Shown here: in pieces, positions 54,335 through 63,543 of the stretch
Position numbering within the stretch: the stretch's first letter is position 1
How the letters are laid out: each line of letters opens with the position of its first letter
Source of the DNA: AP-15 sp963772295
GTDB lineage: Bacteria; Pseudomonadota; Alphaproteobacteria; ATCC43930; CGMCC-115725
Direction of reading: 5' to 3'
Assembly: GCA_963772295.1 (NCBI GenBank)
Contig: CAVYWO010000020.1
Span: 1 to 64,000 of the forward strand
DNA length: 64,000 nt
Made by a program: the position numbers and the translations under genes
Notes under the pieces: generated by a model
Seen by the model: only the letters and a program-made list of their open reading frames with translations
Told to the model about the DNA's origin: nothing
Database searches by the model: none

Positions 54335-55961
54335 TTGGGCATGTCGAATGAGAAATCTGCCTCAGACTGTCCACCCGGCGGGTGAGCTACCTATGGTTGC
54401 GGGGGAATTTGCCGACGGCCCGGTGGTGGTCGACACATACGCGGGACCGGTGCGGGTTGAGTGGGATGCAGATGCTGCGGTAACGCCGCTCGGCCACTTG
54501 GCTTTTTTTGCCGAATACTTGAAGCTGAGCGGGCGGTTTGAGGCGCTGCTGGCGGATTGTCCGCTGGTCTACACGAGCGGCAACGCGCCGGCGGTGCGCG
54601 ACGTGATCGGCACGGCGGTGCTGGGCATCCTGGCCGGGCATTGGCGCTACGCGCATCTGACGGCGCTGCGGGGCAATTCGGTCAGTGCGGCCCTGTTGGG
54701 GATGAGCCGAGTGGTCAGCGAGGACGCGGTGCGTCGCGGCTTTGCCAAGATCGATGCGGCGGCGGGCGAGGCTTGGCTGCATCGGCATCTGAAGGACACG
54801 GTGGAGCCGCTGCTCAGCACGCCGTGGATCCTGGATTGCGACACCACGGTCAAGCCGCTCTACGGGCATCAGGAGGGGGCGGTTGTGGGCTACAACCCGC
54901 ACAAGCCGGGGCGCCCGTCGCACGCCTATCACGCGTTCCAGATCTGTGGGGCTCGTCTGGCGCTGGACGTGGTGGTAAGGCCGGGAAACGAGCACACCTC
55001 CAAGCATTCCGAGCCGCATCTGTGGGGGCTGCTGGAGCCGCTGCCGCGGGGGTGCTGGCCCGATTTTGTGCGCGGCGACAAGAACTGGGGCAACGAGCGC
55101 AACATGGCGCGGTGCGAGCAGGAAGGCATGCCTTATCTGTTCAAGCTGCGCCTGACGAGCGGGGTCAAGCGCGGCATCGAAAAGATGATGGGGCGCGGCG
55201 GCTGGGTGGATGCCGGGCAAGGCTGGCAAGGTCATGAAGCGCAACTGCGCCTGCAGGGCTGGGGTCGCTCGCGGCGCGTCGTCATGCTGCGCCGGCGCTT
55301 GCCGCAGAGCTTGGCGGTGACGGTTTCGCGCGACAACGACCAAGCCGATCTGTTCTGGACCGGCACCAAGTCGGGCGCCGAGATCTGGGAGTTTGCCGTG
55401 CTGGTCACCTCGGTGGATTTGGAAATTCGCGCGCTCGCCCAACTCTATCGCGACCGCGCCGACAGCGAGAACCCGTTCGACGAGTTGAAGAACCAGTGGG
55501 GCTGGGCGGGGTTCACGACGTCGGACCTGACGCGCTGCCAGATCATGGCTCGGCTGATCGCCCTGGTCTACAATTGGTGGACGCTGTACGTGCGTCTGTC
55601 CGACCCCGATCATCACCACGAAGCGCTGACCACCCGTTCCCTGCTGCTCAACGCGGTGGCGCGACAGACCCGGCATGCCGGCCAGACCCGCCTGACGGTG
55701 ACCTCCAGCCACGGTCGCCGCGAGCATGCGAGAATGGCTCTGCTAAGGATTGCCAGGTTCTTCGCTACGCTTCGGAAAACTGCGGAGCAGTTGACCGATG
55801 CCCAAAGATGGGCCTGTATCCTCAGGGAAGCCCTGCAAAAGTATCTTCGCGGCCAAAAACCACGGCCGCCGCCAGTTTTACTGCCGGCCTGAGACTACCA
55901 CCCAAGGTTGAGCAGCGATGACGCGGCGGCTGGTGAGCCGCCCGCAACAGCCGGATTTAGG
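54284..55961 (+). mobile_element. IS1380-family insertion sequence (1678 bp) with 5-bp target duplication
   Basis: Ends CCTAAAAAGCGCAG (left) and the complement of CCTAAATCCGGCTG (right), imperfect inverted repeats. Flanked by ATGAC at 54279-54283 and 55962-55966, a perfect 5-base duplication that proves transposition into the methyltransferase gene and defines the ends to the base. Contains one intact transposase gene. Confidence 0.92.
54348..55892 (+). CDS. IS1380-family transposase
   Basis: A 514-residue DDE transposase. First Asp in WILDCDTTVKPLYGHQEGAV, followed by the family signature GYNPHKPGRPSHAYHAF. Second Asp in VRGDKNWGNERN. Glu in the YREK-type motif YRDRADSENPFDELKNQWGW. Intact and full length; the insertion seems recent because its target duplication is perfect. 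Confidence 0.9.
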   Translation: MRNLPQTVHPAGELPMVAGEFADGPVVVDTYAGPVRVEWDADAAVTPLGHLAFFAEYLKLSGRFEALLADCPLVYTSGNAPAVRDVIGTAVLGILAGHWRYAHLTALRGNSVSAALLGMSRVVSEDAVRRGFAKIDAAAGEAWLHRHLKDTVEPLLSTPWILDCDTTVKPLYGHQEGAVVGYNPHKPGRPSHAYHAFQICGARLALDVVVRPGNEHTSKHSEPHLWGLLEPLPRGCWPDFVRGDKNWGNERNMARCEQEGMPYLFKLRLTSGVKRGIEKMMGRGGWVDAGQGWQGHEAQLRLQGWGRSRRVVMLRRRLPQSLAVTVSRDNDQADLFWTGTKSGAEIWEFAVLVTSVDLEIRALAQLYRDRADSENPFDELKNQWGWAGFTTSDLTRCQIMARLIALVYNWWTLYVRLSDPDHHHEALTTRSLLLNAVARQTRHAGQTRLTVTSSHGRREHARMALLRIARFFATLRKTAEQLTDAQRWACILREALQKYLRGQKPRPPPVLLPA

Positions 55962-55966
55962 ATGAC

Positions 55967-56140
55967 TGGCAATTCTCGATCATCCTGCAAAAAAAGCCGA
56001 ATGGGCTTCCGCGCATCAGCTATGGATTTGAGCGCCTCGGCGGGGTTCCCCACTTGAACTCCCTGTTCCCGGAGCCCTTCCGCAGCGGGTTTACCCCGAC
56101 CGGCCACGCCTGGGGAGAAGTGGAGCGGGTCAATTGGTAG
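55967..56140 (+). pseudogene. 3' part of the interrupted methyltransferase
   Basis: 57 codons in phase with 53504-54283 once the IS and one duplicate ATGAC are removed: WQFSIILQKKPNGLPRISYG ... PTGHAWGEVERVNW, stop TAG 56138-56140. No start of its own. Confidence 0.85.
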
Positions 56141-56221
56141 CGTTGCAGTAATCGCACGCCGCGTAGTTGCGGTCGGCGCGGTACTCTTGGAGCGGGTCGT
56201 TGGGCGAGGAAGGCAGCCGCC

Positions 56222-56863
56222 TCACCGCGCGCCCGGCGTCGGCGGAAGCCGTACCAGGAGGGTGAACTCCCACAGGCCGTAATCCTGCAGCAGCGCAACG
56301 TGCCTCCCATGCCGCGCGATCATCGAGGCCAGCGTTGCCGGCGGGTCGGCATAATAGAGATCGGCGCGACGGCGCTCCGGGTCGGAGTTGAGGCTCAGCA
56401 GGTTAAAGCCAAAGCCCCGGCACGCGTTCTGCGCCATCGTCTCAATGGTCGCCTCGACGTAGCGCGCCCAGCTCGCCGGGTCGGCCCCGCGGATGACATT
56501 GAAGGTGCCGCTCGCGATCGCATAGTCCGTAGGTTCCGGCGGCACGGCCGTCAGGAAGACGCGATCCGGGCCTTCGCCGTGCAAATCGCGCGCCGCCTGG
56601 ACCATGGCCGGTGCGATGTCGAGGCCGACGTAGCGGCCGCGATGCCCGTGCGCACGCAGGAACCGCAGGAAATCGCCGTAACCGCAGCCGAAGTCGAGGA
56701 CCGAGGCCTCCGGATCAGGCGACACCAGCCGCAAGAACTGGCGATGGCGCAGCCGTTGGCCCAATTCGTCGTTCCAGTCCACGCCCTTCGCCGTGGCGCC
56801 GTGGGCGGCGAGCGTCGTCTCGAAATAGGCTCGGACCGCGGCGAGGATCGGATCACAGCTCAT
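56222..56863 (-). CDS. SAM-dependent methyltransferase
   Basis: A 213-residue class I methyltransferase. SAM motif VLDFGCGYGDFLRFL (about 55-69), then YVGLDIAPAMVQAAR and GTFNVIRGADPASW. Third gene of a minus-strand operon behind the aminotransferase (58741) and WbqC-like gene, overlapping the latter by 11 bases. Probably methylates a sugar of the surface glycan, perhaps an amino sugar. Confidence 0.85.
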   Translation of the reverse strand: MSCDPILAAVRAYFETTLAAHGATAKGVDWNDELGQRLRHRQFLRLVSPDPEASVLDFGCGYGDFLRFLRAHGHRGRYVGLDIAPAMVQAARDLHGEGPDRVFLTAVPPEPTDYAIASGTFNVIRGADPASWARYVEATIETMAQNACRGFGFNLLSLNSDPERRRADLYYADPPATLASMIARHGRHVALLQDYGLWEFTLLVRLPPTPGAR

Positions 56864-57572
56864 CCAGCATCTCGCGCGTCTTCGCAGGTCCGAGCGTCAG
56901 CAGCGGATCGACGATCGAGACCGACGGCTCGAATTCGCCCCAGAGCTGCTGGTAGCGCGGCAGACTGGCATAAGACATCCACTCCACTTCAATGCCGCGC
57001 GCGGCAAAGCGGTCTCGATCGAGATAGGATTGCGCGGCCGGGCCGGAAAGATAGCGCGCCGCTCCGGCCGCGGCGGCGAGGGCCACCAGCCGCGCGGTCG
57101 GGTCGAGGGCGCCGAGCCGCTCGCGCGGCAAGAGATCGACATCGCGCAGGAACGGCGTGGCGATGCCGAGGATTGCGCAGAACGCACGCGTCAGCCGCTG
57201 GTTCACGCGCCACAGCATCGGGTCACCGGCCACCGCGGCGTAGGCTCCCCTGACCGCAGCGATACTCTCGACAAATCCGGCAGCACGGCGATAAGCGCCT
57301 TCGATGCTGCGCAAATGCTTTCCGGCCCAACCCGTTTCGGCGATCTCGATCGCATCGATCGGCGCCAGGTAGTTGCCCTTTTGCTTCACCGGGACGGAGA
57401 GCCACAGCAATCCCCGCGACGTCTTGATGCGGTTGCGCGTGCGCCAATCGCGCCGGGTGAACTGGACGCTGTCGAGGAAGACGAAGACATCGCAGCGCGC
57501 GATCAGGGCGAAGGCGCCGCGCCACGGCAGGTATGACGACTGGACGATGCCGACGCGGCGCCCGCCGGTCAT
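56853..57572 (-). CDS. WbqC-like protein
   Basis: A 239-residue WbqC-family protein: VGIVQSSYLPWRGAFALIAR at the start, VFLDSVQFTRRDWRTRNRIK, then WLSVPVKQKGNYLAPI. Members sit in O-antigen and capsule loci with DegT aminotransferases and are thought to acylate or otherwise modify amino sugars; mechanism not established. ATG 57572 overlaps the aminotransferase stop (ATGA). Confidence 0.85.
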   Translation of the reverse strand: MTGGRRVGIVQSSYLPWRGAFALIARCDVFVFLDSVQFTRRDWRTRNRIKTSRGLLWLSVPVKQKGNYLAPIDAIEIAETGWAGKHLRSIEGAYRRAAGFVESIAAVRGAYAAVAGDPMLWRVNQRLTRAFCAILGIATPFLRDVDLLPRERLGALDPTARLVALAAAAGAARYLSGPAAQSYLDRDRFAARGIEVEWMSYASLPRYQQLWGEFEPSVSIVDPLLTLGPAKTREMLDEL

Positions 57573-58741
57573 CGACGGCGCTCGAAAAAGGCAGCCACCG
57601 CGGCGATCACCCGAGCGATATCGGCATCGGTCAGACCGAGATGTATAGGCAGCCGCACCAGGCGGGCGGCGATGTCGTCGGTCACCGGAAGACCGCCGTG
57701 GGGACGGCCGAAGCGGCGCCCGGCCGGGGCGGAGTGCAGCGGCACATAATGGAATACCGCTTCGATGTCCTGAGCCTTGAGATACGCCAAAAGGCGCCCG
57801 CGACACTCGGCATCGGGCGCCAGCAGCCAGAAAATATGACCGTTGGTTTCCCTGCCGGCGGCGGCCGGCAAACTCACCAACCCCGCCTCGGCCAGGGGCG
57901 CCAAGCCCTGCCGATACGCATCGTAGATGGCGCGGCGTCGCGCGATGATCGCTTCGGCCTGCTCGAACTGGGCGTAGAGGAAGGCAGCGACGATCTCGCC
58001 CGGGCAGTAGGAGCTGCCGATGTCGCGCCAGGTGTACTTGTCGATCTCGCCGCGGAAGAAGCGGGCGCGATCGGTGCCCTTCTCGCGCAGAATCTCTGCG
58101 CGCTCGACCAGCGCCGGGTCGTTGATGAGCAGGGCGCCGCCCTCGCCGGAAATAATGTTCTTGGTCTCGTGGAACGACAGGCAGCCGAGATCGCCGATGG
58201 TGCCGAGGGCCCGCCCCTGCCAGCGCGAGAGATGCGCCTGCGCCGCGTCCTCGATGACCATCACCCCGTGCCGCCTGGCGATGGCCATGATCCTATCCAT
58301 CCGGCAGGCGAGGCCGGCGTAGTGGACCGGGGCGACGACGCGCGTCCGCGGCGTGACCGCATCCTCGATCAGCGCCTCGTCGAGGTTCAGCGTATCGGCG
58401 CGCACATCGACAAAGACCGGCGTGGCACCGCGGAGCACGAAGGCGGTCGCGGTGGAGGAAAAGGTGAAGGAGGGCATGATGATCTCGTCGCCTGGCCCGA
58501 CCTCGGCCAGCATCGCCGCCATCTCCAGCGCCGCGGTGCAGGAATGCGTCATCAGCGCGCGAATCGCCGGAAGCTTTTCTTCGAGCCACGCCTCGCAGCG
58601 CTTCATGAACGGGCCGCCGCCGGCGATGGTGCCGTTCTGGATTGCCTGGGCGATATAGAACATCTCTCGCCCGACCATGGTGGGGCGGCCAAAGGGGATC
58701 GTCTCGCGCTCGGTCGGGACACTCGTCATCGCAGCACTCAT
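57569..58741 (-). CDS. DegT/DnrJ/EryC1 sugar aminotransferase (WecE/RffA-like)
   Basis: A 390-residue PLP enzyme. It starts with IPFGRPTMVGREMFYIAQAI and continues HSCTAALEMAAML and IMPSFTFSSTATAFVLRG. The PLP Lys is in FHETKNIISGEGGAL, as in dTDP-4-amino-4,6-dideoxygalactose transaminase. Product would be an amino-deoxy sugar nucleotide. Start at ATG 58741 (or 58729). First gene of a three-gene operon with WbqC-like and methyltransferase genes, suggesting an amino sugar that is then acylated and methylated. Confidence 0.87.
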   Translation of the reverse strand: MSAAMTSVPTERETIPFGRPTMVGREMFYIAQAIQNGTIAGGGPFMKRCEAWLEEKLPAIRALMTHSCTAALEMAAMLAEVGPGDEIIMPSFTFSSTATAFVLRGATPVFVDVRADTLNLDEALIEDAVTPRTRVVAPVHYAGLACRMDRIMAIARRHGVMVIEDAAQAHLSRWQGRALGTIGDLGCLSFHETKNIISGEGGALLINDPALVERAEILREKGTDRARFFRGEIDKYTWRDIGSSYCPGEIVAAFLYAQFEQAEAIIARRRAIYDAYRQGLAPLAEAGLVSLPAAAGRETNGHIFWLLAPDAECRGRLLAYLKAQDIEAVFHYVPLHSAPAGRRFGRPHGGLPVTDDIAARLVRLPIHLGLTDADIARVIAAVAAFFERRR

Positions 58742-59242
58742 GTTCGCCGGCGCCGAGCATTCGTCAAGCGAGGGGCTGGACCCTTCGCGAACGGCCAGGC
58801 GATCGGTGCGGCAAGATCGCGCCTGGTGACGCGTGGCGCATCGTGGGTGCGCCGGTCGAGCGAGTCGACGAACCCTCAAAAATTCCTGCGACGCGCCGCG
58901 GCGCTGGCGATTAGTACATGGCGCCGAATGCCCTGATTCGCCGAGGTGGCGGTGATTCGAGCATCGCTCCAGGCCTCGACGGCAGGGTGGTGACGATCCG
59001 CAAAACGATCGTCTTCGGCGGCTACTGCGTGATTGAAGCCTCGCTCGGTTGCGATCCCGAGGGTGACGTTGGTCGCGGCCCGATAAGTTTGTAGTCGGGT
59101 CCCGATTGGGCGGACGAGTTGGGCGAGACCCTCGTTCAGCGCTTGACAACGTGATGGGTGTGCGGCATAGGATTGCGCCGTTGGTACATTGTGGCTTCGC
59201 CACTTCGCCACATAATCTAGACCGCTAGGGGGAGAGGTCCTG
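58742..59242. other. Intergenic region between divergent genes
   Basis: 500 bases with no recognised gene; the promoters of the aminotransferase operon (minus) and of the secreted protein (plus) must lie here. I could not single out boxes. Confidence 0.4.
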
Positions 59243-59698
59243 ATGCTGGCAATCAGGTGTCTTTTTTCGGGAATTGAGACGAGCTTGCGATCGCACGTCG
59301 TTCGTAGCGTCATTGCACTCGCCACCGGATCGGCGTTGCTGGCCGGGGCGCCGGCCCGGGCCGATGACCCGACGTTTCCAGTCCTGTTGTTGGCAAACGG
59401 CGGGGTATACGGTGGCATGTCCCAGAACCACGATGTTTGCTATGTTTTCAATGCGGGCACAACTCCGCAGACAATCTTGATACAACTCCGCAACCAGAAC
59501 GGGGGATTCGCAGGACCCGCCACCACTACCGTCTTGCTTCCCGGGAAAATCAGTGCACAGGCCTCCTTTGTCGCGAACAGCATGGCTTACTCGTGCACCG
59601 TAAAGGGCATAGCAGGGAGTTCGGCTACGGACCTACGCGGGGTGGTGGATTCTCGAGACGTTAACAACAACGTGCTGATTAATGCAAGCTTGCGCTGA
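59243..59698 (+). CDS. Small secreted protein, paralogue B, unknown function
   Basis: A 151-residue protein with an AGGGGGAGAGG ribosome site. Signal peptide VRSVIALATGSALLAGAPAR, cut before ADDPTFPV. The mature part has NGGVYGGMSQNHDVCYVFNA, IQLRNQNGGF and YSCTVKG. Paralogue of 52372-52851 although oriented oppositely. Two Cys could form a disulfide. Function unknown; linkage to glycan genes may be chance or may mean a shared surface role. Confidence 0.7.
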   Translation: MLAIRCLFSGIETSLRSHVVRSVIALATGSALLAGAPARADDPTFPVLLLANGGVYGGMSQNHDVCYVFNAGTTPQTILIQLRNQNGGFAGPATTTVLLPGKISAQASFVANSMAYSCTVKGIAGSSATDLRGVVDSRDVNNNVLINASLR

Positions 59699-60011
59699 CG
59701 GGTGGATGCGATTTGGCCGTAACCCCTCGACGTTACGGTGAGCGATTATGGCGGTTACGTTTTTTCAAACGGGAATGTAAAGGCGGCCGACAATCGACTT
59801 ATCCCGATTTAGTACGCACATAGCCAGGCGGGACTGAAACAGAGTTGCTTGTGGTGATCCGCGCCATCTCCTCGACGTCGCAGGCGCCAGCGTCGATCGC
59901 CAAGCGCAGTTTGGCGGGCGGCATCAAAAGGGTGCCCGGACCAACAAAGCCAGTCCCTATACGACAAACCCGATAGGGGTCGGGAAGACGTGTGGCCGCT
60001 CCCCGCCCTCC

Positions 60012-60044
60012 GAACCGTACGTGCGGTTCTCCCGCATACGGCTC
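60012..60044 (-). ncRNA. Group II intron domain V
   Basis: GAGCCGTATGCGG-GAGA-ACCGCACGTACGGTTC folds into the conserved hairpin with catalytic AGC-type triad region, GNRA-like loop and two-base bulge (CG). This is the catalytic core of group II introns and the most diagnostic part of the element. Confidence 0.85.
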
Positions 60045-60061
60045 TCCAGTCGTTCGTTTCC

Positions 60062-60202
60062 TCATCGGGAGTGCCTCGCCTGCTCGAAGGCTGCGCGAAG
60101 GGTGAACAGACCTTGGGCCCCGAAGAACGCGTACTTGCCTCCTTTGACGCCGCTGACCAGCGCCGACACCATGCGCTCGGTCCAGATCGAGGCTTCCGCC
60201 CA
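60062..60202 (-). pseudogene. Intron-encoded protein remnant: N- and C-terminal ends fused
   Basis: The frame reads EASIWTERMVSALVSGVKGG, the N-terminus of intron reverse transcriptases, and directly continues YAFFGAQGLFTLRAAF and EQARHSR, their last residues. All RT domains and the maturase core are absent, an in-frame deletion of roughly 400 codons. The intron can no longer move by itself. Confidence 0.7.
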
Positions 60203-60705
60203 CGCCCATCGAGGGCCGCGATCGTCTGTCCCGGGCTTAGCCTTTCCAGGCACTGCCGAGACTGTGCCTTGCCTCATCTCCGGCCTTGCGCCTCCAACTC
60301 CCCGCCTCCCTTCCCTTGGGGCGGTTTTGCTGCCCGTCCCTCTCCGCGACTCACGCCGCATCACGGTAATATGAAGGCTCTGACTCCTGCCCTGCCGACA
60401 GGCCTCCTCGCTTACCTCGCCTTGCCGTCCCGACATTCCGACCCCAACCACGCGGGCTGCCCGATGGTCGCTTTCCCAGTCGCCTCAGCGCCACCGGTTG
60501 CTTCCAGGCTTCACCACGAACGAGCAGCCCCGGCCTGCGCCGGGGTTCACGCCAAATCGGGTTCGTCATCCTACGGACTGCCGGTTCACCTCCGGTTGCT
60601 CCCCACCCCGCCTCACGGCGACGCAGTTACCTTCGATTTCGGAGCCTGCGACCGGCCCCGGCACGGACTTGCACCGTGCAGACAAAGCGCCCTCACAAGG
60701 CGCAC

Positions 60706-61014
60706 TCGTTCCCGCGCAAGCGGGAACCCAGTGCTGCAAGTATTCGAGCGGTTGCCCCCGGCCCACGCCGCGGGAGGCACTGGGCACCCGTTTTCGCGGG
60801 GGCGACGATGACCTATTGAAATTGCGTGCTTCCATTCGGGTCGGACACTCAGACTTCTGAAATCGGGGCGCTGGTGCGCCCCAGCGTGCGTCTTATCAAG
60901 CTGGCCATGCCCCAACACCCCCTATTCGCTGGGGATGCTGGCCGTGCGACGCGTCGCTGCCGCCTGAAAACCACCCCGGCATGAGAAATCCGGGCTAAGG
61001 CGTACCCGAGCGCC
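60706..61014. repeat. Intergenic region with REP-like stem-loop
   Basis: About 310 bases. GTTCCCGCGCAAGCGGGAAC at 60708-60727 is a perfect hairpin next to the intron 5' end; CCCGTTTTCGCGGGGG at about 60787-60802 is a related unit. No gene. Confidence 0.6.
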
Positions 61015-62565
61015 ATGCTGGACACGCCGCCGCCCGGCGCCGACCTCGCTACGCTGATCGGACGATTTACCGACCTCGGCGGGGACGCCGCGCGGGCCCG
61101 GCACGATGACTTCGCCGCCGATCTGCGGGCCTTGCTGGCGGCGCCGCCATCCGGGGTACCCGATCCGGCTGCCTGGGCGGCGGCGATACGCCATGCCCTC
61201 GCCTATTACGCATGGTCCTGGGATGCGCGCGGCGCGGCGCTGATACCGGAGGTGACGCGAGCGATCGCGGTCCGGGCGGCAGAGGCGCCGGCGGACCTGC
61301 CGGCGCTCTTGGAGCTCTGCGACCTCTTGCTCTTTATCGGCTGGTGCTTCGAGGCTTCCAACCTCCGGCAATGCCGGCTGGTGCTGCCCGGTCTCACCGC
61401 CGCGGCGCGCGCCTTCGCCCGTGCTGCCCGTCCGTCGCCGCCGCTGCGTGCCGGGCCGCCCCGAATCTGTTTTTTGTCGATGTTCGCCGAAGAACGGCAC
61501 GTGATGACGATGGCGCCGCGGCTGCTGATCGAGGCGCTGCGCTTTCTGCCCGGTGGCTGCGAGGTCGCCATGGTCGCCTGGCAATTCGCCGAGCCGAGCT
61601 TTGTCGAGGCGTTGCGCGCCCAAGGGGTCGCGGTGACGGTGACGGCGGGCGATACCGCCGCCGCGCGGCTGGCCCAGGTGGAATCGGCGCTGGCCGAAGT
61701 CGCGCCCGACATCCTGATCACGGACATGAACACCGCGGTGCCGCTGGCGGTCTTCGCCCGTCGCGCGGCCCCGGCGCAGGTGTTCCTGCAGGCCGGGCTT
61801 CCCGCCTTCCCCGAGCCCGGGCTCGACGCGGTGTTCGACGGCTTTGGCGTCGGCGCGAGGGAGACCGGCTGGGGCCGGGCTCGTCGGCTGCCCTTGTACC
61901 TCCCGTGGGACCTCGAAATGCTGGCCCCGCCACCGGATCCGGCGCAACTTGCCGCGGAACGCGCGGCGCTGTCCGGCGATGGCCCGCTGATCGGCGTCTA
62001 TGGCCGATTGGTGAAGCTGACGCCCGGCTACCTGCGCGCGGTCGAGCGCATCCTGTTGGCGGTGCCCGAGGCGCGCTTTGTCGCCGGCGGCACCGGCGAC
62101 CCGGCGGCGATCGAGGACTTCGCCCGATCGAGCCCGGTTGGTGCGCGCCTCCAGGTGCAGCCGCGCTTCGTTGCCGGCCATGCCTGGGGACGATTGCTCG
62201 ATCTGTTCCTCGACACCTGGCCCCAGACCGGTGGCGAGAGCGCGCGCGAGACGATGGCCAAGGGCTGCCCGGTCGTGGCATTGCACAGCGCCGAGATGCC
62301 GGCGTTCGACGCGCAGCGCGATCCGGCGCTGTTGGCGCGGGATTGGGACGCCTTTTGCCGCCATGCGATCCGCCTTTTGCGCGACCCCGCCGAGCGCGCC
62401 GAGGCCGGCCGGAGGGCCGCAGACTTCGCCCGGCAAATGGCCGAACCTGCGCCGTTTCGGGCGGCGACCGCCGACGCCGTTGCCATCCTGCTCGCCGGTG
62501 CTCGCCGCCGCGCCGCACCGCGTGGCCTGCGCGGCTTCTATCGAATATTCAGGCGCGGCGCATGA
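61015..62565 (+). CDS. GT-B glycosyltransferase (SPINDLY/GT41-like C-terminus)
   Basis: A 516-residue protein. An N-terminal helical region (to about 145) precedes a GT-B fold: PPRICFLSMFAEERHVMTMA, then IGVYGRLVKLTPGYLRAVER and the donor site LDLFLDTWPQTGGESARETM with AKGCPVVAL, which resembles O-GlcNAc-transferase-like and related bacterial enzymes. Likely a glycan or protein glycosyltransferase of the surface locus. ATG at 61015. Confidence 0.75.
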   Translation: MLDTPPPGADLATLIGRFTDLGGDAARARHDDFAADLRALLAAPPSGVPDPAAWAAAIRHALAYYAWSWDARGAALIPEVTRAIAVRAAEAPADLPALLELCDLLLFIGWCFEASNLRQCRLVLPGLTAAARAFARAARPSPPLRAGPPRICFLSMFAEERHVMTMAPRLLIEALRFLPGGCEVAMVAWQFAEPSFVEALRAQGVAVTVTAGDTAAARLAQVESALAEVAPDILITDMNTAVPLAVFARRAAPAQVFLQAGLPAFPEPGLDAVFDGFGVGARETGWGRARRLPLYLPWDLEMLAPPPDPAQLAAERAALSGDGPLIGVYGRLVKLTPGYLRAVERILLAVPEARFVAGGTGDPAAIEDFARSSPVGARLQVQPRFVAGHAWGRLLDLFLDTWPQTGGESARETMAKGCPVVALHSAEMPAFDAQRDPALLARDWDAFCRHAIRLLRDPAERAEAGRRAADFARQMAEPAPFRAATADAVAILLAGARRRAAPRGLRGFYRIFRRGA

Positions 62566-62582
62566 TCTATTGGGGGGGAGTC

Positions 62583-63521
62583 ATGCGGTTGAAGCGGCTG
62601 GCGCTCCGAGCCCCGTGGGCATGGCGGTTGGCCAAAGCGCGGAAAAGCATACCGTCGGCGGCACCCACTCTCGAAATACTCCCGGGGACGCCGTATTCGC
62701 GCTTCGCGATGCCGCTGGACTACCGGCCTTCGCGCGACTTGTCGGCGCGCTGGGGCGGCTCGCGCCCGCCGATCCGCCAGCTGGAGGACTGGTTCCGCGC
62801 CCATGCCGCCGAGTACCATGCGCTGATCGGCGAAATCCGGGCGAGCGCCCAGGCGCTGAAGGGCATACCGGTCGAATTCGACCCGGCGCGACTGCCGGAT
62901 CCGGCCTGGCACGGCGTGCCCTATGCACCGTTCGACGCGGCCACCTTGTACACGATGATCCGCACCTACCGCCCGGCAGTCTACCTGGAGATCGGTTCCG
63001 GCATCACCACCTGCTTCGCCCATCGAGCAATCGGCGACAGCGGCCTCTCGACCCGGATCGTGTCGATCGATCCCGAACCCAGAGCCCAAATCAATTCGAT
63101 CTGCAATTCGGTTATTCGCACCGGGCTCGAAACCTGCGACCTCGAAGTATTTGCCCGGCTGCAGGCCAACGACATTGTTTTTTTCGACGGATCGCACCGC
63201 TCATTCATGAATTCCGATGTGACGGTGTTCTTTATTGATGTCCTGCCATTGCTCGAGCCCGGGGTGATCGTGCATATCCACGACATAATGCTGCCTTATG
63301 ACTATCCGGATTGGGCCAAAAACTGGTATTGGAACGAGCAATACATGCTGGCAGTATATATGATGGGACATATGGCGCGGTTGGCACCATTGGCGCCGAC
63401 CGCCTTCATCTGCCGCGACGCGGAATTCGCCGACGAATTGCGCGAGCCGATGATCGATCTCGGACCCTATAACGATGGTTGGCTCGGGGGTGGGGCGATG
63501 TGGTTAACGGCGCGCGGATAA
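62583..63521 (+). CDS. Class I SAM methyltransferase, glycan-locus type
   Basis: A 312-residue protein. AIGDSGLSTRIVSIDPEP and YLEIGSGITTCFAHRAI form the SAM site; FFDGSHRSFMNSDVTVFFID and IVHIHDIMLPYDYPDW complete a Methyltransf_24-like fold with His/Asp metal-type residues. ATG 62583 has GGGGGGAG three bases upstream and is preferred over ATG 62562. Follows the glycosyltransferase closely; probably O-methylates a sugar. Confidence 0.8.
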   Translation: MRLKRLALRAPWAWRLAKARKSIPSAAPTLEILPGTPYSRFAMPLDYRPSRDLSARWGGSRPPIRQLEDWFRAHAAEYHALIGEIRASAQALKGIPVEFDPARLPDPAWHGVPYAPFDAATLYTMIRTYRPAVYLEIGSGITTCFAHRAIGDSGLSTRIVSIDPEPRAQINSICNSVIRTGLETCDLEVFARLQANDIVFFDGSHRSFMNSDVTVFFIDVLPLLEPGVIVHIHDIMLPYDYPDWAKNWYWNEQYMLAVYMMGHMARLAPLAPTAFICRDAEFADELREPMIDLGPYNDGWLGGGAMWLTARG

Positions 63522-63543
63522 CCCCGGCCCGCCCGGCGATCGA

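Larger units (their letters stand above)
59973..60705 (-). mobile_element. Group II intron with nearly deleted reverse-transcriptase gene
   Basis: On the minus strand the intron begins GTGCGCCTTG (60705) and ends near CCGACCCCTAT (about 59973). A textbook domain V lies at 60044-60012 and a residual maturase frame at about 60202-60062. At about 730 bases it is far shorter than an intron with a full ORF (about 2-2.5 kb). The 5' end is placed by consensus and the 3' end is approximate. It lies directly after a stem-loop (60708-60727). Confidence 0.78.

Noticed and set aside
58876..59418. Minus-strand frame between aminotransferase and secreted protein
   Set aside because: Part of it is antisense to the secreted protein gene; no recognisable motif.
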